Positions 13,099 through 25,014 of a stretch of 64,000 nt of DNA are shown piece after piece (position 1 is the first letter of the stretch; each line of letters opens with the position of its first letter). Under the pieces are notes generated by a model that was given only the letters and a program-made list of their open reading frames with translations, was not told where the DNA came from and made no database searches. Made by a program: the position numbers and the translations under genes. Source of the stretch: Bugula neritina (Eukaryota > Bryozoa > Gymnolaemata > Cheilostomatida > Bugulidae); NCBI GenBank assembly GCA_964035545.1, contig OZ037771.1, positions 14,638,633-14,702,632 on the forward strand. Direction: 5' to 3'.

Positions 13099-13385
13099 CA
13101 TTCTTCAAAGTGTTGCAGCATGAAGCATTCTTCCCTAACCTAATTAACACTCTTAACTCCATGAAATCTCTCCGTAATACCAATATTGGGGACAGTAACT
13201 CTTTTAATTCAATATCCTTTAATACTAATAATTTCCTGCATAGCTTCCTCATTAGAACAGCCCGTGAACTACGCACGGGAGAAACACTAGCAGACTAATA
13301 AAAAAAGACCTGAACATCCGATAGTTCCACCTTTCCCCTATTTGGGGTCTTGGAACTAAATCAAGACAAGACAAGACAAGACAAG
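13099..13385 (+). mobile_element. Insertion absent from the right unit, possible 5'-truncated LINE end
   Basis: The left and right duplicated units align up to about 13100 (right: about 24697) and again at the CA repeat. These roughly 290 bp are specific to the left unit. They contain a short open stretch, then a terminator-like TAATAAAAAAAG and a 3' tail of four to five GACAA/ACAAG pentamers at 13363-13385. A simple-repeat tail is typical of some non-LTR retrotransposons. No domain is recognisable, so the class is uncertain. Confidence 0.35.
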
Positions 13386-13396
13386 TTCCTCATATA

Positions 13397-13684
<288 letters not shown>

Positions 13685-13841
13685 GTGAAATACTGAGCTA
13701 GAACGTATTACTAATGAGATAGCAGTCATCGCACAATAGAAAGTTGAACTCAACCTTGACCTCATCAGAGAAGAAATATTTGATGTCAAAGTTTTGTATT
13801 TCAAGATTAAAATATGTCGTTCAGGGCCAGCGTTCAACAGC

Positions 13842-13871
13842 TGACCTTGGGTGACCTCTTTCATATATAAG
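13842..13871 (+). promoter_or_regulatory. Promoter of the left NHL gene: DR4 site and TATA box
   Basis: TGACCT-TGGG-TGACCT (13842-13857) is a perfect direct repeat of the nuclear-receptor half-site AGGTCA (on the minus strand) with a 4-bp spacer. TATATAAG follows at 13864-13871, 58 nt before the ATG at 13929. The same arrangement recurs at 24929-24958. A transcription start near 13895-13900 would fit. Confidence 0.65.
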
Positions 13872-13928
13872 CTTAGCGCCCTGCTGCTTCAATCATTCAA
13901 GGAGGTGCTGACTTAGAGAGAAGGCATC

Positions 13929-15385
13929 ATGGAGACATATTTTCTTTTGCTGGTAAGAATTCCTAATATATTCTAGCTGTTATTGCAGGCTGTCACCAAA
14001 CAGTGGCTTTCTTGTTTATTCAGTCTTCAAGTTATACTCCATAGCAGCAACATGTGGAAGTATGAATACGCTCATAAAATATTGATTAAAGTTCAAAACT
14101 CGTTCATTCTCAAACTCTTCATATTCTAAATTACCTGTAATTTAATGTATATGATTAGGTAACATGCAAAAAGTCATTAGGAATAATATGCTTTTTGATA
14201 AAATAAATGTTGCACTCTGCAAAATCTGATGCAGAATAATTATATTATATGTTGCTACAGTGTAGCTATATACTGCTATACAATCAATTCCAATGGTGAA
14301 TTTTTACGCATACAATACCATCTGTAGGGTCATATTATACCTTATTCAGATATAATCTCAATAATTTATCAAGTTTTCCTATTTCACTGTATGTTGCCTT
14401 GCATTATTGAATATATAAAATAATATTGAATAATAATAATATTATAATTTAAGTATAATATAACAGTTATTAATTAAATTAATGTTTCCAGTGGAATAAG
14501 CAATGCTGTTATAGCTTGGAAATTTATGACCCATATTTATAATTATTAAAAGGAAAACAATTTTAAAAGATTATTGTAGTGGAATTTATGCAAGTTTCTA
14601 TACCCTTGCTGATAGCTACATTGAGAAATTTTGCATACCAGTTGCTTACAGCACAGCCTGTGCAAGCTTAAAACTTCAGGCACTTGGCAATAGTTGGTGC
14701 TACTTGTTAGAGAGCAACTAATTTAGTTGGTAATAGATTTTATTTTCTTTAATTTTGTGAAATATGATTATGTTTATATTATCTATTTTAAAGTTTATGT
14801 TAAGATTATGTGAGGTTTTGAGTTTGCACAGACTGGGCTGTAAGCAGCTTGTATGCAAAAGCTCTTAATATAGCTAAGCAGAGCTATAGAAACTTGCATA
14901 AATTTTGCTACAATTGCATTGCGTGAATAAAAAGTGGAAATTTATGCGAAAAATTAATATGATGTTTGCTTGTAGTATATTACTTACAGCATTGAGGTTT
15001 TATGTGATTTAACATATGCATGTGCCTAAAGTTAGATTTGTAGCAATAACAAATGTGGTTTTTTTGATACAAAGTTTTAGGTCAATTTTCTGTTTTTAGA
15101 GTTTACTATCTGCCATTGCATGGACAGGTCAAACGCAAACAAGTGTATCCAGGTGAGAAAATTACTAAAAATGTTGCTGACAGATATGTTGAACACAAGG
15201 CTATCATTTTAATGCATATTATTATTGGTTAAACCTATACAATGACAAGTTTCATGTAGTTTATATAATCTCTATGAAGGCAAATCATATCACTGCCAAC
15301 AGCAATAGTAAATCCGGTTCTTTCATTTATTCTATTACTAAGCACTTTTAATTATTAAAGAGTATTTTACAGTAAAAATTTTAGC

Positions 15386-15434
<49 letters not shown>

Positions 15435-17982
15435 AGCTATTAGAATTGCTAAGAAGTTGTCTTATCAAATTTTAGCACATCATACCAGACGTCTGAATTG
15501 TTTCTTTCAACATCCTTCAACGTCTACCAGATAAGCAGAGACTTGAGAAAAGATGATGGAAGCGTACTGTTTACTACCTACGGCGCTCTTCAATCGAGTG
15601 ACGGTCAAACTGTCACCCCTCTCGCATCTATTTCTTATGCTTCGCTCACAGGCTTCAAACAGATAGACCAAGATCGTGTTGTCATTGTGGTGAACAACAA
15701 GCACTGTTTGAAGCTTTTCAACAGAGCCATAAATTCCCTATCCACCCTGGCTGGAACTTGCGGATACAGCGGATACAGAGAAGGAGCTCCTGGTTGGAGC
15801 CTCATGAAATACCCTGAAAGCGTCGAAATTGATATGAGGAACCCGGGTCGTGTGCTAGTCACTGACAGCTCAAACCAAGCAATAAGATCCGTGGATCTGG
15901 AAACTGGAGTTCTCAGAACGATCATCGGGTCTGGTTTTGACTACCCTCGTGGTATGATGTGGTTTGGGGACACGCTGCTTGTAACCAACCTTCACTACAT
16001 CTCCCAAGTCACCTGGCCCAGCAGTGAAGATGATCCAACCAATGAACAGATCATCGGCTCATCTTCCCAGCACGGAATCGCTGATGGTAGCTTCAGTACC
16101 GCACGATTTGAGTCTCCTAGCGTGATCTCTAAACTGACTGAGGATCTATATCTGGTGACCGACTACGAGTTCAAGGGCCTCAAGCTATTAGACTTTAAAA
16201 ATGAATACGTTGGTCCAGTTTGCTTTCAGGGAGAAAGTCCTTGTGAAGCCAGCAGTGAATTGCCAAGTGAATTGAGGTCTGTACACGTTGACGGTGACGA
16301 TGTTTACATTGGAGCCAGCCAGGATATCTACAAGCTCAGTGGTCAGTTAATACCTTTATTCAGTTTTTTGTGAGCATATACCAAGTTTTTTGTTTATTAC
16401 CATTAGTTTTCATTAAAAAGTTGTATTGACTTTACATAAGCATTACTATTGAATAGATTTATGGATAAAGTTTAAAGCATGCACCACTTTTTTCTTATTA
16501 CTTATGAGTGAAGTTATATTGAGTAGATTTGCATATGTTTAAAACTTTATCTTATGCTATAGAATTATTGATTCAAACTTGCAGGGCCTATGCTACCATT
16601 AGTGAAAACTGACTCATGCTCATATGACAACATCACTGCCTACTTGGAACCATGCCAACCTACAGTAAAGGTTCAGTTACATGGTGGAGACATGGTAGAG
16701 CTACCTTTGGGAAACTATCAGTTCACTAGAAGAGATAACTCCACCAACTGCACCTACCATGTCGCCATTGCTAGTAAGTGATGAGTCATTAGCATCAAAA
16801 TGAAGTACAACATGGCTGCCTTTATTAAACCTAGTGTACCATATAATTATAGTTCTGCTTGGACCTATCTATACATTCTTATGTTATATTTTGTAATCAT
16901 GATTTTTCAAGTAATTTTTCACTTTCAGTGTAGTGAATTTGATCATAATAATTGAAAGCTGAAACAACTTGTCATCTGCTTACAGGAAGTCCCGTTTCAA
17001 AGAGACTGGTGTTCAGATCCAAGTATGACATCACCTGTGCCTCCCTCAACACCGGCTATGATACCACCTTCCTTGACTCTGTTCTGGCTCAGAGAAGAGA
17101 CGAACTGCAAGACATCTGCCTTCAAGGTTAGCAACTTGTGTGGCATTGATTTGTCGTATAAATTACCTTTAAACTTTTTATGAATGAAATTATTTTTACG
17201 CGATTCATTAAGTTGTGCTTGTCTTTTCTCTTGATTGTGGTTACTTTCGAGTTTTTGTAAGCACCTGCCTACTTTATTTTGTCTTAAATTTGCTTTAAAA
17301 ATATCGCAAGAAAGATTCTGCTTGTAGTTAATAGCTTCCAAAAATTTGACTTTATTTTAGTTATGGAAGTTTTCAAAAATTCTTAAATTATATAATATGT
17401 AGTGAATAAATATTTCACTTCCAACACTGCAACGGCTATACTCTCACTCATATCATGTTTATTAATACTATTACTTCCTGTGTTTAGATTGTACCATGTC
17501 ATCTACATTGCAACCCTGGTATGAATGTGAAAGAAATGTACTCACTGCTCATTGGCCAACCGACACTCTACTGCCTGCATCTTCTCAAACACTTCCTGTA
17601 CAACTGAGCGATGAATTGGAAAGGAGGCTGAGTGAATCGGCAGCAATGCAGCTATCTTACATTGGCATCATTGGTCACAACCCACCGTATGTATGACTGC
17701 TTTGTTTTATTGAGACTACTTTTATAACTACTGCTTTAAATAGTTGATGCATTAACTTGAAGTTTTGAGTTTTTCCACGTATAAGTCTAAATGTTCATTT
17801 TACAAAACAAATCAACAATAGAGTTTCAATTATGTATAATTATTTAGATTCATATTTTTTATTTTATATACAGGTTAATAGCTGCTAGAGAAAGTGACAG
17901 AAAGGGAGTCGAGATAACTCTAGTCTCCAGCTGTACTGTTGGATCTAAGGAATTTGATGCAAGCCAACGTGTTTGTGTTTAG
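13929..17982 (+). CDS. Secreted NHL beta-propeller protein, left copy
   Basis: Seven exons: 13929-13952, 15100-15152, 15476-16341, 16585-16773, 16986-17126, 17488-17686 and 17874-17982 (TAG). They sum to 1581 nt, giving 526 aa, with consistent phases. Exons 1-2 encode a signal peptide (METYFLLL then SLLSAIAW). The large third exon encodes a propeller with NHL-like blades: LAGTCGYSGYREG, PGRVLVTDSSNQAIRSVDL, and later GIADGSFSTARFESP followed by LYLVTDYEFKGLKLLDF. NHL propellers are ligand-binding scaffolds, and this secreted type has no catalytic motif I can see. Exons 4-7 encode a Cys-containing C-terminal region of unknown function, shared with the gene at 343-1565. A TATA box and DR4 site precede it. 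AATAAA lies at 18100-18105. The ATG is the first after the TATA box and opens the signal peptide. Confidence 0.85.
15389..15431. repeat. (TA)n microsatellite
   Basis: Pure TA run in intron 2 of the left NHL gene. It is absent from the same intron of the right copy (about 26200). Confidence 0.9.
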
Positions 17983-19331
17983 AGTTACACAGAATTGCAC
18001 CAGCATATTATGCATGTGTCAATGTGATAAATGCAACTCAGTCTATTTAATTTGGCCGGGTTGTCAGACTGCTTATACCTATGTACTTACTACACAAATA
18101 ATAAAATCATATATAACTCTGCGCTTATATAGCAGATCTCTATCTTATTAGATATAAGTTTAATCATTCTGCTTCTTGTATATCATTTACTGGCGCAATT
18201 TGAAGCTTTTGAACTTAAAGTATCAGTCAGTGATTTACAGTTATCAGTCAGTGGCTTACAGTTATTAGTTATTGACTTACTGTATCAGTCAGTGACCTGA
18301 TTGTAAGTCATTGACCTACATTGTAAATCAGTAACTTACAGCAGCTTATATTGATGTGAACTGATTACTGAGTCATATGATATCATTTATTCCTGAAAAT
18401 ATAATAAAATACACCTACCCACAGAAGTCGTGTACATGTATTTAATAATCTAAGATAGTTATTAATAGCCTGCCAAGTTAAGCAATATAGCAGCATTGAA
18501 GCTATGGTGTAGTAATGGAGAAACGAAAAAAAGCCTGTGTTCGAAATTAAAATGCAGCCAAAAGTTATGTTTCCTCGATAATTTAAGGCTACAAAAATTA
18601 CTCTACAGTGATTGTACCAGCCTGCTCAAATTGTCTTCTAAAAGTATATATGATTCTATGAAAACCATCAGTAGTCATTTTAAGGCAGCACTTTCCACTA
18701 TACCTACAGCGTTAGCATGCCTCTGATAATTCTTATAATTCACAGATAACTAGCTAGGACACAGACAGGCAGAGCCAAACATCTGCAAGTATTTATAGTA
18801 TTCTTATATACACATCTTGTTTTCACATTTTTCATCTTATGCTTATACAATATTTTGCAATAATGCTACTTTTGACCTCTTAACAATGCAAAATACACCT
18901 CATCACAACATATGTTTTAGCCACAGTTACTAACTGATATATTATATTAATTTCTTCCTATACCTTTCACTTCTATCTTGCCAAAGCAGCAACACAACTA
19001 TTAATAATAATGAATGTTTTATGATTTGAACACAAATAAATTCTGTAAATTCTGTCATCAAACAGACTATGGTGCGGTGCTAACTCTGGTAAATATTTCC
19101 GAGGGGGGGGTGGGGGGGGAGTTTGTGAAATAAAGCACTTTAAATCTCAGCTAGCAATAAATAAAATGTTGAAGCCCAGGTTAAACAGAATTTTTCACTT
19201 TCTCACTGGACACAACTTTTTAGAATAAATTAAATAAATTTAGTCTGCTCAGATTTTGTTTCAACCATGTTTGAAAAGTTTCATAAAAGTTGTTTTATTT
19301 CAGATAAAACTCTTACAAAACACTTAACGCA
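17983..19331. other. 3' flank between NHL gene and broken Gly-rich gene (left unit)
   Basis: No coding sequence. AATAAA at 18100 serves the NHL gene. TTTATT at 19294-19299 reads AATAAA on the minus strand and would have served the Gly-rich gene. About 18220-18345 has a few degenerate copies of the 20-bp repeat that is expanded to 12 units in the right unit. A G-rich tract (about 19101-19120) is shared with 30034-30048. Confidence 0.65.
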
Positions 19332-20955
19332 TTATTTCCCAAAACTTTCGTTCTGCAGAGCTTTGAGTAAAGCGGACTGTGCTCCATGCTCTGCGACATT
19401 ATGATGTGAATCTGTACCAGCATGGGGGTCATTACGTCCACTCGATATTATTGAGTTAGCGAGGTTAAGAACTCCATCTGTCAAACCGCTAATGGCTACA
19501 ACAATTAATTAAATTTAGATTTGCATAAGATTTTTGTGCTGCATTGAAAATTATAACATACCATTTCTACAGCTTTTTCAATTTATTTTTAAAGCTTATA
19601 CTGCTTTATAAATTTGGAGGTGATAAAGCATGGCACTGTGTGTGAAATTCATTCTTTCATAATATATAACAACATATTTATGCTGCAACATACAGTAAAA
19701 AAGACGTACAACTATTATATCTAATGTGTTTAACGGAGAGGTATTGTAGTGACTGTGGGAAGTATACCCCCCTAACCTCCCATGTGTAAGTACCTATAAC
19801 AGAGTTGTGACATTGTATTATGTTATGAAGTTATTATGAAGTTCTAAGAGACTATAACTCTATTAGCAATGCCGCAATCCATCACTCCATACGGTGGCAC
19901 TGCCGGAACCCCCCACCGACCAATCAGAGCCAACCCTTCAGATATAAACAGCGCCTTCCGGCGCCCAGCCTCAGTCGGAGGATAGCTGTCATGTAGACTA
20001 GGATAATATTGTGTAGCTGTTCTATAAGTGTATTCTTTTTGCAATTGTTGATGACTTTACTTGTATCTAATCAGACTTTAAAAATACATCTTTCATACGC
20101 GTTAACTACTTTTGTTTCTTTTGCAACCTCGTAGTAAACCATGCAGCAGTAATTCGTGTGTACAATAACATCGCGCTCTAATAGTGCACAAAATCTAGTG
20201 TGTTTAGTGGAGAGGTATTATACTTCTATTTCAAAATGTCCAACATATATTTAACTCAAGCGACTTCAAGCTATATGAGTTGATAACTACAGCTGCAACA
20301 GAATCTTACAGAGTTTACATTAATCTTCTTACCTCCAATAGTGTCGATGCCTGGAATTCCGCCAGCTGCTCCAGAGGTTCCGGCAGCAGCACTTCCTGTA
20401 GCAGCAGCACCTCCTGTGGTAGCAGCACCTCCTGTAGCAGCACCTCCTGTAGCGGCAGCACCCCCAGTGGCACCACCTCCTCCTAAATATATAAGTTCAT
20501 ACAAAACTTTAATGTAGTTGTTACATACAAACATAATGAGCCATAATTCAAAGTTTGAACTTTCACAATGTAATCAAAACCAAGAGTAGATTATGAATTA
20601 AATGTTTTCATAACTTTTTCAGATACAACAGATAAAAAGGTGATACTTTTACGGGCTGCCAGTTAAATAAATTATTGTATTAATGGATAAGAATTTGTCT
20701 TACTATGTGAGCAAGTTTCAAAAACTGAGTAAAATTACAATATTTGTAATATTAGTATATATAATACTTGAAATTCATGACCTTTTTTCAGAATCTAATC
20801 ATATTGATGAACACTAACTTTAATATGCTGGTTATACTACAATAGACACACTAACCTCTACATGCATATTATGAGAAAAAGATTAAAATCATAAAAACAA
20901 GTTTGTAGGAAAAATTAAATTTACCCAGAAGTCCGGAGAGACCGCCAAGAAGTTC
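19332..20955 (-). pseudogene. Gly/Ala-rich secreted protein gene, left copy, 5'-truncated
   Basis: Minus-strand exons matching the intact gene at 30263-33205 are: 19495-19332 (last exon, 164 nt in both copies, stop TAA), 20482-20333 (Gly-Ala-Thr repeat exon, 150 nt against 174 nt) and the 3' part of the GLLGGLSGLLG exon (about 20955-20925, donor gtaaat). Upstream of that the sequence changes abruptly into the last exon of a pentraxin copy. The signal peptide and the first exons are missing. The remaining exons are open, so decay is recent or the piece is still spliced into a chimeric transcript. A 474-bp insertion sits in the intron between the last two exons. Confidence 0.8.
19745..20192. 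mobile_element. Insertion of about 0.45 kb flanked by 27-bp imperfect direct repeats
   Basis: The right unit has one copy of a segment near 30652-30680. Here it occurs twice (19719-19745 and 20193-20219, about three mismatches), with about 450 bp between. The insert has a higher GC content than its surroundings. It begins TGTAGTGACTGTGGG, has a TATA-like GATATAAA near 19940 and a TACAATAACA end near 20170, all reminiscent of a solo LTR. The flanking repeat is too long for a normal LTR target duplication, so the class is unsure. The short minus-strand reading frame inside it is not taken as a gene. Confidence 0.5.
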
Positions 20956-22312
20956 CCAATCTTCTGATTTCTTCAGCATCCATTTCCAGATTCCACATGT
21001 TGAATATTGACAAATTCCCCTTTAGCATATCATATAAATCTCAAGCTCCTACTATAACAGAAAATCGTCAATTTCCTATGATGTAATTTTAGCACTTAAT
21101 AAAAAAGGCTATGAGTCATAAGAGTGAGTCATCAGGTACTAAAAGCTGAGTGACAAAGAACTTACAGTATTCATTCTGGCTGTGGAAGGGTAAAGAACCT
21201 ATAGGTGCTACATCTGTGTAGTACAATTCTAGACGCCCTGGACTGCCTAAATCTGTATACCACTATCGAGTTAAGATTTCTAATCTTAAAACAACAAATG
21301 AATATTAGTTCTACAAACACCATAGTCAGGAATAACCTAAATATTGGTAGAGCCAGTTTGAATAAATTCAAAACACAAGCAGTGTAAGACTTACTGAAAT
21401 ATTTCCACCTTGCTTTATGGTAATGCAGTGCCAGTTTCAGCCGCTGAACAGATCCTCAAAGTAACTGTTGGAATGTTTGAAGAGAATTATTTTCTGAGAA
21501 TGAACAAGCGCAACTATATCAAAAGTATAGCCGTCCTTATAGAGTAAAACTTCAAACTCATATGAATAACCTGAAATGACACAATACAAATTTTTATTCT
21601 GATGCATCATAAAAAAATATGCAAGTTTTATTAGAAAAGGCCTGAAAACTTTTAAAGTTCTTTTTAAGTTTTGTGTGTGTTGCAGTCATGCCTCTTTAGA
21701 TAAAATCGTTCAGGGCGCAGCCATGGTCAAGGGGTTAAAGCGCTGGCTTAGTAGCCCAGAAGTCATGGGTTTGATCCTCAGTAAAGGCCATTGGTGATAG
21801 GAAGAACATCCATGCAGTCATAATTACTCCTGTGCCACATATGGATATATGTCTTTAGCCTGCTTTTAAAAACCTTTTCAATGAGGTGTTTCTCAAAGGG
21901 GTAGTAACTATAAACTTGCGTGAGTTTTTTTTAGATATAATCTTTCTTCATTTAAAGACAACAGATAAATGGCATACTTTTATGAGTAATGGGAAAAAGT
22001 AACTATAGATATAAGCTCAACCATGCATAAAGGTTCTATAGCAGATCATTCAAAAAGTGACATGAATCCTATTCACTTGCTGCATGCAGCTTTTTCAACT
22101 GTTGCTAAATAATGTGCATATACATGGATAGTTCAACATACTTTGCGTAGATATATAACTCAGCAGGTGATAATCCACCCAGTGAGCTTCAAATTCTCTG
22201 ATCAACCAGAAACTGATGGTAAATTCAGACATGGCGGGAAGATCAGCTTGATAAAGATATGTGTCTGTACTCATTGGCTGAGTGAAAATTTGTTTACTGA
22301 CATAATTTGCGC
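20955..22312 (-). pseudogene. Pentraxin/LamG-like gene, right-unit copy, broken
   Basis: Minus-strand exons: 22312-22124 (FTISFWL kept), 21570-21395, 21262-21166, and a truncated last exon 21051 to about 20955. Exon 3 has a TGA where the intact gene has the Trp of GWNWHC. Exon 4 lost about seven codons. The last exon has a 1-bp loss giving an immediate TGA, and is cut off after EEIRRLG where it is fused to the Gly-rich gene. The signal-peptide exon is not recognisable upstream. These are several independent lesions, so this is a clear pseudogene. Confidence 0.85.
21713..21924 (+). mobile_element. tRNA-derived SINE
   Basis: Head GCAGCCATGGTCAAGGGGTT...GCGCTGGC resembles a tRNA D-arm/A box and GGGTTTGATCC a B box. 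Body and tail (CATAATTACTCCTGTGCC and GTAACTATAAACTTGCGTGAG) are shared with copies at 8605, 36891, 51214 and 57931. It lies in an intron of the broken pentraxin copy, orthologous to the SINE at 8605. Confidence 0.85.
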
Positions 22313-24928
22313 CTTAAATTTATTACAGAATATTATACTGAACATAAATGAAACGGATCATTATTTTGTTATAAAACAGAGCAAAACATTGTTATATCAG
22401 TGACATTTTGCTTCCATTGCTATTTATTTGTGCGAGCAACTTGTCTTAAATAATTATTTTGTTTAACTTAGCGATATCTTATTAGCTAAGATATAGATTG
22501 ATTAAATATTTTTGTCTCAGAATATTAGCTTTTATGCTTATATATAAGTTAGTTTGTTACTATTTTCATTTTACTTTCCTTTACATGCATAATATTGATT
22601 TTGGCTCAAAGCCCTTAATTCATTAAAGTTTTTCAGAGTATTTATTTTAAGTGGTCTTTGTTTGAAGTAACTCATTAATATTTTATTAATATATTATGTT
22701 ATAAAAGTATTCCTTTAAGATTACTTACTTTTGTTATTAGTAAACTTGCTATAAGCACAATTAAAAATGAATGCAAAGAAGTAAACACAAAATGCACAGA
22801 GCATTAATAGCAATATTATAAATGAATAATGGATGGACAAATATAATAATAGTGTTGTGCATAATGAATATAAATTTGAGTTGCAGCATTAAGAAAAGTT
22901 AGAAATAGAAATTGCAGTATTTCAAGGTTATCATATTTCCAATGTAGCTTATTTCTATAGTATTACAAAGAATTAAACTTAAGCATACAAAGTTATTAGC
23001 TTTTAGTTAGATAAGTTATATTTTTGTCAAATCATTTAATGAATCATCGCAATTAGGTTCTTCTTAAGGTGCTACAATTGTGTTTCACGCTATACTATAT
23101 AGCAATAACTCTATAAACCACAAACTAAAGTATTTTCTGCAAAGCTGGTGTTTTAAGTATTAGTGCAAAGGTGACATACTCAGCACAATAAGTTTACTTA
23201 ATGGTTGATTTTACTCTGAGTGTCTCTCAAAATTATAGTGCTATATGAAAATGATAATTGCGCACAACATTTTGATAAATATGATCAGTTCAAATAGCAT
23301 GTTATGATTGTTGACATGAGTATTTTATTATTGGCTATTGTGTATGTAGACTACAATAAACTCAAAAAGTTAATGTTGGTTAAAAGGTGACATAAAAAGT
23401 CACAATGACAGTTTTATTTTGAAATATATTAAAATAATCCCTTTTGTAAACTGTTGAAATTTGTGCATTCTCCTGCTCTATATGTAGTTGGAAAGCTCTA
23501 GAATTGAATGCACCTTGCAGTGACTGTCATCACTTTGGAATTTCCATGATCACATATGTAACACTTCTCACGATTGGTTATTGGTTACAAGAGTTTTTTG
23601 TCCTATAGCTTTAAGTAAAATATCGTCTGATGGAAGCTTTTTGTGAAAGCTTTTGCAATAGCCTTTTACTGGTAGCTTTTGTTTGATGAGTCAGTACAGC
23701 TCAAGACCTGAAAGAGGAAAGTTTGCTTTTGTTAAAGTTGCAGGCAATTTAGACTGTATTGCCCAAATAATTGTTAAAGTTTTGTGAGAAATATAAACTG
23801 TTGGCATTAAGCAAAAGGTTGAGTTGTGGCCTGCATTTGTGCATCCAGCATCCGTGCTATCACAACACATAGGCATCTGTGCCACTCAGCATCCGTGCTG
23901 ACACACGCGTCTCATGATTGGTTATGCAACAAACTCGTGGCCTATAAGACCTTGTCTTACCTACAGTAATAGTAACACAGTTTTAAACTTAACTAGTCAT
24001 CTGATGACTTAGTAGTCATACAATAGACATTAGTTTATAAATACTCTTTTAAGCAAATTTAATTACACTGAATGTTAATATAACATTATGTCATGTTTTG
24101 CTATCAACTGTCATCTGATTTTGCAATAAGTTGTTTAACAATTTAAAGGTCAAAAACTAGCTACACTAACTAAATTGAAACTAACACATGTGTGTTTAAC
24201 ATAAACTAGTGAACCAGTATTTGTTTCATAAAACTGAAATAAAACTGTAACAGTATTCTGAAAATGATTAAAAGTATAGACTTGCTGATTAAAGTTTCCT
24301 TATTTAGCAATATCCTATGCTATTGCACAATCATGATTCAATGTACAGCAAATTCCCTAATAGATATAAGCAAAAGTGAAGGTAATTTAAAACGCAAGTT
24401 TAAATTATAAATCAATATGTTCATGTGTTTTCAATATTTTTATTTTAATGTTTTAGTTTATAGCCATACCAAATATAAAAATAAATTGAGGATTCATTTC
24501 ACTTGTAGCCTGGAAATTATCTGTTATCCATATAGAGCAGCCACTGACTAGCGGTTAGAGCACTGGCTTAGTGAACATGCACAAAGTTAGTGGTTTTGGT
24601 AAAGGTCATTGCAGATGTTAGCAAGGGCATATTCAGTCAAATATCTGCCTTTTTGGCGCAATAGCAAACAAATCTTTATAGCTGGTTAAAATATCCCATC
24701 AGCTCCTCAAATACTGGTTAACACACGCACACACGCACACACACGCACACACGCACATGCACATGCACACAGTAAAATAGTGAGCTAGAGTGTATTACAG
24801 ATAAGATAGCAGTCATCGCACAACAGGGAGTTGAACTCAGCCTTGACCTGATCAGAGAAGAGATATTTGATGTCAGGATGTTGTAATCTCAAGTTAAAAT
24901 ATGTCACTCAACTCCAGTGTTTGACAGC
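22313..24928. other. Intergenic, right copy of the duplicated unit
   Basis: No gene recognised. It aligns with about 11080-13840 of the left unit with indels, including the pentraxin 5' flank (22400-22990) and a short CACACG repeat (24720-24770). About 180 bp around 23690-23880 has no clear counterpart in the left unit. A fragment of a tRNA-derived repeat lies at about 24538-24660. Confidence 0.6.
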
Positions 24929-24958
24929 TGACCTTGGGTGACCTCTGTCATATATAAG
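24929..24958 (+). promoter_or_regulatory. Promoter of the right NHL gene: DR4 site and TATA box
   Basis: TGACCT-TGGG-TGACCT at 24929-24944 and TATATAAG at 24951-24958, 57 nt before the ATG at 25015. Both are conserved from the left unit, although the flanking sequence has diverged. Confidence 0.65.
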
Positions 24959-25014
24959 CTCCGCACTGCTGCCTCCTATCATTCAAGAGGATGCTGACTT
25001 AGAGAGAAGGCATC

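Noticed and set aside
19844-20044. 66-codon minus-strand frame
   Set aside because: It lies inside the left-unit-specific insertion, has no splice context and no resemblance to any family.
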